Below are positions 5,791 to 12,133 of a stretch of 22,648 bases of DNA, piece by piece. The notes beneath the pieces are model-generated. The model saw nothing but the letters and a program-made list of their open reading frames with translations. It searched no databases and had not been told where the DNA came from. The stretch lies in NCBI GenBank assembly GCA_039594205.1, contig JBCNNW010000069.1:1-22648 (forward strand), read 5' to 3'. This DNA is from Pseudescherichia sp039594205. Lineage in GTDB: Bacteria > Pseudomonadota > Gammaproteobacteria > Enterobacterales > Enterobacteriaceae. The number at the start of each line of letters is the position of its first letter. Position 1 is the first letter of the stretch. The position numbers and the translations under genes are program-made.

Positions 5791-6113
5791 ACAGTGTAAC
5801 GGTAAATAACCGTTTACCGCAACTTCGGATGATCCCGGTGCCGGGCCTTCCGCTGTTTCGGTATGAACGCAGAGTAGCAAACCGCTGGGTGGCATGTAAC
5901 CACAGTCGCGCCACTGGAATCGTGGGTGTGTACTACCGGAGGGCTAAGGCGTTATGCGCGAACTCAACCGCTGGTTTAAAGACCGTCGGGGGATCCCCGT
6001 CCGCGTTATCCGCTGGGAACCAGGGCCGCAGCGCGTTATCTATCTGCGGAACGGTTACCCACATGAGTGCTTCAGCCCGCTCCAAGTTTTCAAACGCGAT
6101 TTCAGGGAAATAG
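5787..6113 (+). CDS. Hypothetical phage protein overlapping the DUF4222 gene
   Basis: The frame starts at the ATGA overlap with the CII-like gene and has GGAG 9 bases upstream. The first 58 residues look protein-like (LPQLRMIPVPGLPLFRYERR, WVACNHSRATGIVGVYYRR). The remaining 50 residues lie over the DUF4222 gene in another frame and are Ser/Ala/Gly-rich, as expected for out-of-frame translation. The functional part may be the N-terminal segment only, the gene having grown into its neighbour by loss of a stop. No domain is recognised. Confidence 0.55.
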   Translation: MNSVTVNNRLPQLRMIPVPGLPLFRYERRVANRWVACNHSRATGIVGVYYRRAKALCANSTAGLKTVGGSPSALSAGNQGRSALSICGTVTHMSASARSKFSNAISGK

Positions 6114-6133
6114 AGGCCGATCATGAGCACTAA
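5954..6133 (+). CDS. DUF4222 family small phage protein
   Basis: This 59-aa reading frame starts MRELNRWFKDRRGIPVRVIR and continues WEPGPQRVIYLRNGYPHECF with a KRDFREIE ending. This matches the DUF4222 signature (RWFKDRRG.PVRVIRWEP...VIYLR.GY.HEC) seen in many enterobacterial prophages, at its usual length. It lies in a different frame from the overlapping 5787-6113 reading, whose last 160 bases it shares. A GAGGG lies about 13 bases upstream. Its last 11 bases overlap the start of the replication gene, so it belongs to the pR operon. Function is unknown. Confidence 0.8.
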   Translation: MRELNRWFKDRRGIPVRVIRWEPGPQRVIYLRNGYPHECFSPLQVFKRDFREIEADHEH

Positions 6134-6989
6134 ATTAACCGGCTACGTCTGGGATGCCTGCGCGGCGTCCGGCATGAAATTATCCTCCGTGGCAATCATG
6201 GCACGACTGGCTGATTTCAGCAGCGACGAGGGTGTTTGCTGGCCGAGCATTGAAACCATCGCCCGCCAGCTGGGTGCAGGCCCGAGCACAGTCAGAACGG
6301 CGATCGCTAAGCTGGAAAAAGATGGCTGGCTGACCCGCACGCAGCGCCGCCAGGGGAACCGCAACGCGTCGAACGTCTACCGGCTCAATGTGGCGAAACT
6401 TCAGGCGGGGGCATTCGCTCACCTGTCAGATTCTGACACGTCAAAATCTGACGCATCAAAATCTGACCCGTCAAAATTTGAGGCATCAAAAAACGGTGCT
6501 GGCGCTGGTTTTGACCCGTCAGAATCTGGTGGGGATCCGTCAGTAAATTCAAAACCAGATCCACAAGTAAAACCTGAAACCCTTTGTCAGGTTGCCGGGC
6601 AACCCGACCCTGAGGTTTTGATCACTGACCAGGCCAAACAGGTATTAACCCACCTGAACCAGAAAACCAACTCACGGTACCAGGTCTGCAAGTCCTCGCT
6701 GGAGAACATCCGTGCCCGCCTTGGAGAAGATTTCACGCTGGACGAACTGATGCTTGTGGTGGACTACAGCACCGCTAAGTGGGGCGAAGACCTGAAAATG
6801 GCCGAGTATCTGCGCCCGACCACGCTATTCCAGCCGAGCAAGTTCCCGGCCTACCTGCAGGCGGCTACCAACTGGGAAAAAGCCGGGCGTCCTGAGCGCC
6901 GTAACGGGCATTGGGTTAACAGCGATGCAGCACGCGCCAGCTTTGACAACGTTGATTATTCACAGATTCCAGCGGGGTTCAGGGGATGA
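6123..6989 (+). CDS. Phage replication initiator (HTH N-terminus, conserved phage C-terminus)
   Basis: This 288-aa protein is in the position of lambda O. Residues about 15-90 form a winged helix-turn-helix (WPSIETIARQLGAGPSTVRT, LEKDGWLTRTQRR) like HTH_36 initiators. Residues about 98-160 are a low-complexity linker with repeated (T/A/P)SKSD units. Residues about 168-265 (VLTHLNQKTNSRYQV, YLRPTTLFQPSKFPAYLQAA) match the conserved phage C-terminal domain found in replication organisers. The linker DNA consists of four 15-bp repeats and is the likely origin, as the lambda origin lies within O. A GAGG stands 6 bases before the ATG. No P, DnaC-like loader or helicase follows; a methyltransferase comes next. 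Confidence 0.88.
   Translation: MSTKLTGYVWDACAASGMKLSSVAIMARLADFSSDEGVCWPSIETIARQLGAGPSTVRTAIAKLEKDGWLTRTQRRQGNRNASNVYRLNVAKLQAGAFAHLSDSDTSKSDASKSDPSKFEASKNGAGAGFDPSESGGDPSVNSKPDPQVKPETLCQVAGQPDPEVLITDQAKQVLTHLNQKTNSRYQVCKSSLENIRARLGEDFTLDELMLVVDYSTAKWGEDLKMAEYLRPTTLFQPSKFPAYLQAATNWEKAGRPERRNGHWVNSDAARASFDNVDYSQIPAGFRG
6432..6491 (+). repeat. Four 15-bp iterons, candidate replication origin
   Basis: Four tandem copies follow one another without gaps: TCTGACACGTCAAAA, TCTGACGCATCAAAA, TCTGACCCGTCAAAA and TTTGAGGCATCAAAA. The TCAAAA half is invariant. A further related TTTTGACCCGTCAGAATCTG segment lies downstream at about 6509-6528. The array sits inside the initiator gene, in the part coding its linker, exactly as the lambda iterons sit inside O. 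It is therefore the best candidate for the initiator binding site. Confidence 0.8.
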
Positions 6990-9382
6990 GATACGGATCT
7001 GTTTGTAGCGGTATCGAGGCGGCGAGCGTTGCCTGGGAATCTCTGGGCTGGCAGGCGGCATGGTTCTCCGAGATAGAGAAGTTCCCGTCCGCAGTGCTGG
7101 CGGCGCGCTGGCCAGAAGTGGCAAACCTCGGCGATATGACACTGATCGCGGCGGCCGTTCGTACAGGTACCGTGGAAGCGCCCGATGTTGTGGTGGGCGG
7201 TACGCCGTGCCAGGCATTCAGCATCGCCGGATTACGTAATGGGCTCGCCGACGCGCGCGGCCAGTTAACCCTCTCATATGTGGAATTAGCAGATGCCATC
7301 GATGACAAGCGCCGCGAAAGCGGAGAAGAAGCGATCTTCGTCTGGGAAAACGTCCCGGGCGTCCTCACCAGCAAAGACAACGCCTTCGGCTGCTTTCTTG
7401 CAGGGCTTGCGGGAGAAAGCAGTGAGCTGCTCCCGGCAGGGGGAAAATGGTCAAACGCTGGTTGTGTGTATGGACCCGCGCGCGTTGTCGCCTGGCGAGT
7501 GCTCGACGCTCAATTTTTCGGAGTGGCACAACGACGCAAACGTGTGTTCGTTGTCGCAAGTGCTCGAGCAGACCTCGATCCCGCAGAAGTACTTTTTGAG
7601 TTCCACAGCATGCGCCGGGATACTCCGCCGAGCAGAAGCTCGGGGCCGGAAGTTGCCGCCCTTACTGGAAGCTGCATTAAAGTCGGTAGCCACTGGGACT
7701 CAGATCTGAACCCGCACCCTACACTCAACCAGTCACACAACACCGGTGGAATAGGTTCGAGCAATCAGGAGCTATTTAGTCAGCGCGGTTCAGGGATTGT
7801 AGCTGCCTTCGGCGGTGGAAATTGCAGCGGGCCGATAGATGTCGCTACTGCCTGTACTGCCCACGGCATGCGAATGGATTTCGATACTGAAACATTCATT
7901 GCTGAGCGAGCATGTGCTATCGCCTTCAATAGCAAAGATCACGGGCAGGATGCCGCCGAGGGAATTTCCCCGACGCTGCGCGCTGCTGGTCACGGAGAAA
8001 GCCATGCCAACGCTGGCGCGCCGCCAGCTGTAGCCTATCCGCTGCTGGAGGTTGGCAAGCGCACAGGCAGCAGCACCACTGACCCGCGTGCTGGGCTGGG
8101 TATAGGCGACGATGGCGATCCAATGTTTACCTTGCAGGCTGGAGCTCAGCACGGGGTAGCATTCGCAGAGAACAGCCGCGGTGAAATTCGCCTTCAGAGT
8201 GGTGATGGTCAGATCGTTGGCCCACTGTCCTGCGGTGGCGGTAAGCCTGGGCAGGGCTATCCGGCAGCGGTTGTTAATATGGCCGTCCGCCGTCTGACGC
8301 CGGTGGAGTGCGAAAGGCTTCAGGGCTTCCCTGACAACCACACTCTGATCCCGGTCAGCAAAAAAAAGAAAATCACTGAGGATGAGTACGCGTACCTGCG
8401 GCACCACATCCCCGGTATCACGGCGGAAGAAGCTTACCGCCAAGCAGTTGATGGCCCGCGCTATAAAGCGATCGGCAACTCTATGGCTGTACCGGTTATG
8501 CGCTGGATCGGTGAACGCATCGCGGCGGTGCTGGAGGTTGCTGAACAGCCAGCTGAACCAACGGCACGCACCTGGCAACGGCCGTTCCTGAAATGGGCTG
8601 GTGGCAAATACCACCAGCTGCCTGACATTGATCGCCTGATCCCTGCCGGGCAGCGCCTGATTGAGCCGTTTGTGGGTGGCGGTTCGGTGTTCATCAACTC
8701 CGAGAAGCACAACTCCTTCCTGCTGGCAGACGTTAACGCGGACCTGATCCATCTTTATCAGATGCTGGCCGTGGTACCGGATGCGATATTGCGGCACGCA
8801 CGCCTGCTGTTCAGCACCATGAACAGCGCCGCCGGCTACGCTGATGTTGCCGACGGTTTCAACGCGCAGACCTTGAACGGGCCAGAACGCGCCGCAGCGC
8901 TGCTGTTTTTGAACAGGCACTGCTTCAACGGACTGATCCGGTACAACCTCGCAGGTAAATTCAACGTTGGCTGGGGCAAGTACCCGAAGCCGTATTTTCC
9001 GGCGGCCGAGATCGAGGCGTTCTGCGCGCTGGCGCATAACTGCGTATTTATGAATGCCGGTTACCGGCGCACGTTGTCGCTGGCCGGTGAGGGCGACGTC
9101 GTTTATTGCGATCCACCGTATGAACCGCTGCCAGGCACTAACGGTTTCACAAACTACGCGCCGGGCGGGTTTAGCTGGGACGACCAGATCGCCCTGGCGG
9201 AATGCTGTGTCGCCGCCCACCAGCGCGGTGCCCGGGTGGTGATCAGTAACTCATCCGCACCGCGCATCGTCGAGCTGTACCAGCAGCACGGCTTCGAGCT
9301 CAACTACGTCCGCGCCCGCCGCGCGATATCAAGCAAATCCAGCACACGCGAAACCGTCAACGACATCGTTGCGGTTCTGTAG
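6986..9382 (+). CDS. Fused DNA cytosine-C5 and adenine-N6 methyltransferase
   Basis: This 798-aa protein carries two complete methyltransferases. Residues 1-515 are a C5-cytosine enzyme: SAM motif SVCSGIEAASVAWESLGW (5-22), catalytic GGTPCQAFS with Cys75, ENV (121-123), QRRKRVFVV (182-190), and motifs IX-X (LTPVECERLQGFP, YKAIGNSMAVPV at 493-504). Residues 221-430, where target recognition occurs, contain several diverged repeats ending in P-x-L/G-rich turns. Residues 533-798 are a Dam/D12-class adenine enzyme: FLKWAGGK (534-541), EPFVGGGSVF (560-569) and catalytic DPPY (709-712). Both active sites look intact. The start overlaps the initiator stop (ATGA). The enzyme probably hides phage DNA from host restriction or sets a modification pattern. 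No cognate nuclease is adjacent. Confidence 0.93.
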   Translation: MRYGSVCSGIEAASVAWESLGWQAAWFSEIEKFPSAVLAARWPEVANLGDMTLIAAAVRTGTVEAPDVVVGGTPCQAFSIAGLRNGLADARGQLTLSYVELADAIDDKRRESGEEAIFVWENVPGVLTSKDNAFGCFLAGLAGESSELLPAGGKWSNAGCVYGPARVVAWRVLDAQFFGVAQRRKRVFVVASARADLDPAEVLFEFHSMRRDTPPSRSSGPEVAALTGSCIKVGSHWDSDLNPHPTLNQSHNTGGIGSSNQELFSQRGSGIVAAFGGGNCSGPIDVATACTAHGMRMDFDTETFIAERACAIAFNSKDHGQDAAEGISPTLRAAGHGESHANAGAPPAVAYPLLEVGKRTGSSTTDPRAGLGIGDDGDPMFTLQAGAQHGVAFAENSRGEIRLQSGDGQIVGPLSCGGGKPGQGYPAAVVNMAVRRLTPVECERLQGFPDNHTLIPVSKKKKITEDEYAYLRHHIPGITAEEAYRQAVDGPRYKAIGNSMAVPVMRWIGERIAAVLEVAEQPAEPTARTWQRPFLKWAGGKYHQLPDIDRLIPAGQRLIEPFVGGGSVFINSEKHNSFLLADVNADLIHLYQMLAVVPDAILRHARLLFSTMNSAAGYADVADGFNAQTLNGPERAAALLFLNRHCFNGLIRYNLAGKFNVGWGKYPKPYFPAAEIEAFCALAHNCVFMNAGYRRTLSLAGEGDVVYCDPPYEPLPGTNGFTNYAPGGFSWDDQIALAECCVAAHQRGARVVISNSSAPRIVELYQQHGFELNYVRARRAISSKSSTRETVNDIVAVL

Positions 9383-9391
9383 GAGGTAGCC

Positions 9392-9640
9392 GTGGGAAAT
9401 AAAACATTAACGTTGCGCCAGCAGGAGGTATTGGATCTGCTGGTGAAATACCAGAACGAGCACGGCTATGCGCCGACTATCACTGAGCTGGCCCGCCTGA
9501 TGGGTGTGGCGTCTTCAAATGCGGCTGCCCAGCAGTTGCGTGCACTTCAGCGCAAGGGGGCGATATCTCTGATCCCTGCCGCGCATCGCGGTATCAGCAT
9601 TAACACCCAGCCCCCGCAGCTGGTTCAGGAGGGTGAGTGA
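9392..9640 (+). CDS. LexA N-terminal-like HTH protein
   Basis: This 82-aa protein uses a GTG start with GGAGG 5-6 bases upstream. It matches the LexA DNA-binding domain (LTLRQQEVLDLLVKYQNEHG, YAPTITELARLMGVASSNAA, ALQRKGAISLIPAAHRGI) almost end to end, but lacks the linker, cleavage site and S24 protease domain. It is a stand-alone winged helix that might bind SOS-box-like operators without being cleaved during the SOS response. It lies between the methyltransferase and RusA genes and overlaps the latter by 4 bases. No target site could be identified. Confidence 0.85.
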   Translation: MGNKTLTLRQQEVLDLLVKYQNEHGYAPTITELARLMGVASSNAAAQQLRALQRKGAISLIPAAHRGISINTQPPQLVQEGE

Positions 9641-10023
9641 AACTGGTGCTCCCGTTCCCGCCGAGCGTTAACACCTACTGGCGCGCACCGAACAAGGGGC
9701 CGCTGGCTGGCCGCCACCTCATCAGCGCCAAAGGCCGCGCGTATCAGAGCGCCGCCTGTGCTGCGATCGTCGAACAGTTGCGCCGTCTGCCGAAGCCGAC
9801 CACCACCGCAGCAGCGGTGGAGATCACCTTGTTCCCGCCGGACGCGCGCCGCCGGGATATCGACAACTACAACAAGGCGCTATTCGACGCGCTGACGCAT
9901 GCTGGCGTGTGGGAGGACGACAGCCAGGTTAAACGGATGCTGGTCGAGTGGGGGCTGGTTACCAAGCAAGGCAGGGTAGAGATCACGATCAGTAAATACG
10001 AACCGGCGGTTGCAGCCGCCTGA
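9637..10023 (+). CDS. rusA: RusA-family Holliday junction resolvase
   Basis: This 128-aa protein, of normal RusA length, starts at GTG 9637 (overlapping the previous stop, GGAGG upstream). It begins LVLPFPPSVNTYWRAP, and the catalytic region RRRDIDNYNKALFDAL places metal-binding aspartates at about 74 and 76, with a third acidic cluster in VWEDDSQV (94-95). RusA cuts four-way DNA junctions symmetrically and helps resolve recombination intermediates, which matters for concatemer processing before packaging. Its place before rha/DUF968/Q is standard for lambdoid phages with a RusA-type module in the nin region. Confidence 0.92.
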   Translation: MKLVLPFPPSVNTYWRAPNKGPLAGRHLISAKGRAYQSAACAAIVEQLRRLPKPTTTAAAVEITLFPPDARRRDIDNYNKALFDALTHAGVWEDDSQVKRMLVEWGLVTKQGRVEITISKYEPAVAAA

Positions 10024-10039
10024 ATAAGTGGAGAAACGC

Positions 10040-10726
10040 ATGAATCAGTTAATCGTGAATGGAGCAGTGACAATGTCCAGCCGGGAAATTGCGGATCTGG
10101 TACAGAGCAAACACAGCGATGTGAAACGCTCTGCAGAGCGTCTCGCTGCTGGTGGAGTTTTAACCGCGCCATTGGCGCAGTTCGATTTTGAGCATAATGG
10201 CAACGTTTATCAGGAGTACCGGTTCAACAAACGCGACTCGCTGGTGGTCGTCGCCCGGCTGTCGCCAGAATTTACCGCCGCGGTTGTCGATCGCTGGCAG
10301 GAGCTGGAGAACGGGCAGCAGGTTAGCGTACCGAAATCACTGCCGGAGGCGTTGCGCCTGGCTGCGGATCTGGCCGAACAAAAGCAGCGCCTGACCGACG
10401 AGCTTGCCGCCGCCGCGCCTAAGGTGGAGTTTGTTGATCGCTACGTCGACGCCAGCGGCTCGATGTCGTTCCGCCAGGTGGCGAAGCTGCTGAAAGCCAA
10501 AGAGCCGGAGTTCCGCCTGTTCCTGCTGGAGAGCAACATCATGTACCGGCTGGGCGGGACGCTAACTCCGTACCACCAGCACACCGAGGCGGGGCGTTTC
10601 GAGGTTAAGACCGGTACCGCCGCTGCCTCTAACCACGCGTTCAGCCAGGCGCGGTTTACCGCCAAAGGCGTTCAGTGGGTTGGCGGTCTCTGGGCGGCGC
10701 ACCTGGCAGCGGGGCGGGCGGCATGA
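10040..10726 (+). CDS. Rha-type regulator with KilAC domain
   Basis: This 228-aa protein starts at ATG 10040, with GGAG 6 bases upstream. Residues about 10-90 (SSREIADLVQSKHSDVKRSA, NGNVYQEYRFNKRDSLVVVA) match the Rha (pRha) domain. Residues about 115-228 (VEFVDRYVDASGSMSFRQVA, KLLKAKEPEFRLFLLE) match the C-terminal KilAC/antirepressor (ANT) domain. Rha proteins affect phage growth in the absence of host IHF, and KilAC domains occur in antirepressors, so a regulatory DNA- or repressor-binding role is likely. The stop overlaps the next start (ATGA). Confidence 0.88.
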   Translation: MNQLIVNGAVTMSSREIADLVQSKHSDVKRSAERLAAGGVLTAPLAQFDFEHNGNVYQEYRFNKRDSLVVVARLSPEFTAAVVDRWQELENGQQVSVPKSLPEALRLAADLAEQKQRLTDELAAAAPKVEFVDRYVDASGSMSFRQVAKLLKAKEPEFRLFLLESNIMYRLGGTLTPYHQHTEAGRFEVKTGTAAASNHAFSQARFTAKGVQWVGGLWAAHLAAGRAA

Positions 10727-11712
10727 GGGCGCTACTCAATCCGGTGGTGGTTCGCGAGCTGGGCGTGGTGATGTTCCGCCCGGGCGCCGAGCTGCTGCCG
10801 CTGTTCAGTCAGGGCCGCGTGCTGCTGGAGAACGAACCGGAGAGGCTGTCCAGTCTGCCAACGGGAGAGATTCCGCCCGCTGCGCAGCCGCTGGCCGAAG
10901 ATCCGCTGCTGGTGCCGGTATTCGAAAATGAGCGCGTGATCCGCCGCGTTGGAGGCGTTCCGGCGCTGGAGAACTGGCTGATGCGTGGTGCCGGCTGCCA
11001 GTGGCCACACAGCGACTGGCACGACTCCAATATGACGCCGCTGCGTCACGAGCCGGGCGCTATTCGTCTGTGCTGGCACTGCGACAACCTGCTGAACGAC
11101 CAGCACAACAAAACGTTAGGCGACATGGCCCGGGCGAATATGGCCGCCTGGATTATCAAATTTGTAATGGCTGATCTGCGTTTTGATGCTGACCACCAGC
11201 TGACCATCCCGGAGCTGTGCTGGTGGCTGGCGCGTAACGGCCTGGCCGACACCATTCCCGAGGATCTGGCCCGTCACGTTCTCCAGCTCCCGGCGGAGCC
11301 TATCAAGCCGGTTTACCGGGAAAGCGAGCTAACGTATATGCCCGCCGCTACCGAGATCGTACAGGAGAGGGCAAAACAGGTGCTGGCGCTGCGCGTTGAC
11401 CCGGAGTCCCCACAGTCTTTCATGCTGCGCCCGAAGCGGACGCGCTGGGAGTGTGAGAAGTATACCCGCTGGGTTAAGGCGCAACCTTGCGCATGCTGCG
11501 GCCAGCAGGCTGACGATCCGCACCATCTGATTGGCTACGGTCAGGGCGGAATGGGTACCAAGGCGCATGACCTGTTTGTGATACCGCTGTGCAGAGCGCA
11601 TCACGACGATTTGCACGCTGACATGAAGGCGTTTGAAGAAAAATATGGCACGCAGCCCGAGCTGCTGCTGAAGACATTAGATCGCGCGCTGGCAATCGGC
11701 GTGCTGGCGTAA
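10723..11712 (+). CDS. DUF968 protein with HNH-like zinc motif
   Basis: This 329-aa protein starts at the ATGA overlap with rha. A CWHC knuckle lies at 117-120, and the C-terminal domain has CACC (256-259), DPHHLIGYG (265-273), and CRAHHDDLH (290-298). This spacing resembles HNH/His-Me finger nucleases and is characteristic of DUF968 (lambdoid nin-region proteins). The basic segment RPKRTRWECEKYTRWVKAQP precedes it. The protein may cut or bind DNA during recombination or replication; activity has not been assigned. It lies between rha and Q in a compact operon. Confidence 0.85.
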   Translation: MRALLNPVVVRELGVVMFRPGAELLPLFSQGRVLLENEPERLSSLPTGEIPPAAQPLAEDPLLVPVFENERVIRRVGGVPALENWLMRGAGCQWPHSDWHDSNMTPLRHEPGAIRLCWHCDNLLNDQHNKTLGDMARANMAAWIIKFVMADLRFDADHQLTIPELCWWLARNGLADTIPEDLARHVLQLPAEPIKPVYRESELTYMPAATEIVQERAKQVLALRVDPESPQSFMLRPKRTRWECEKYTRWVKAQPCACCGQQADDPHHLIGYGQGGMGTKAHDLFVIPLCRAHHDDLHADMKAFEEKYGTQPELLLKTLDRALAIGVLA

Positions 11713-11729
11713 TTTTGTGGAGAGAATTA

Positions 11730-12095
11730 ATGCGTGATATTCAGAAGGTTCTGGAATTATGGGGCGGGTGGGCTGCTAGCGACAACGCAGGTGTAGATTA
11801 TTCTCCTATCGCTGCTGGCTTCAAGGGACTGCTGCCGCATAAAGGCAAAGCAAGACTTTCGTGTTCAGATGATGATGCTTTGATTGTTGAAGGATGTTTA
11901 GCTAAGTTAAGAAATCACAAACCTTACGAGCATACTATTTTAGTAGCATATTATTTATTTAATATTCCCAAAAGGAAGATCGCAAAGAAGTTAAGAAAAG
12001 ATGAAAAGTTAATTAGGATCGAACTTCAGCTTGCGGAGGGATTTATCGAGGGGTGTTTATCAATACTATCGATAAAGTTAGATAGCGACTGTTAG
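11730..12095 (+). CDS. Q: Late-gene antiterminator Q (phi80/82 type)
   Basis: This 121-aa protein starts MRDIQKVLELWGGWAASDNA and has the block SPIAAGFKGLL and C-terminal QLAEGFIEGCLSIL, matching the 82/phi80 branch of Q proteins. The ATG has GGAG 8 bases before it. Q loads onto RNA polymerase paused at the late promoter and lets it pass the early terminator into lysis and packaging genes. The first third has the composition of its neighbours, but the last 70 codons are strikingly AT-rich, suggesting a recombination joint inside the gene next to the foreign NTPase gene. Confidence 0.88.
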   Translation: MRDIQKVLELWGGWAASDNAGVDYSPIAAGFKGLLPHKGKARLSCSDDDALIVEGCLAKLRNHKPYEHTILVAYYLFNIPKRKIAKKLRKDEKLIRIELQLAEGFIEGCLSILSIKLDSDC

Positions 12096-12102
12096 ATAAA
12101 TG

Positions 12103-12126
12103 GCCCCAGAGATGGGGCTTTTATTT
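12103..12126 (+). terminator. Terminator after Q
   Basis: GCCCC (12103-12107) pairs with GGGGC (12114-12118) around AGAGAT, followed by TTTTATTTT. It ends rightward transcription 7 bases after the Q stop and lies just beyond the 3' end of the convergent NTPase gene. Confidence 0.8.
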
Positions 12127-12133
12127 TATAAGG

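Noticed and set aside
7790..9220. Long minus-strand open frame (476 codons) opposite the methyltransferase
   Set aside because: It is the shadow of a high-GC coding gene with intact motifs on the plus strand; it has no RBS and no domain.
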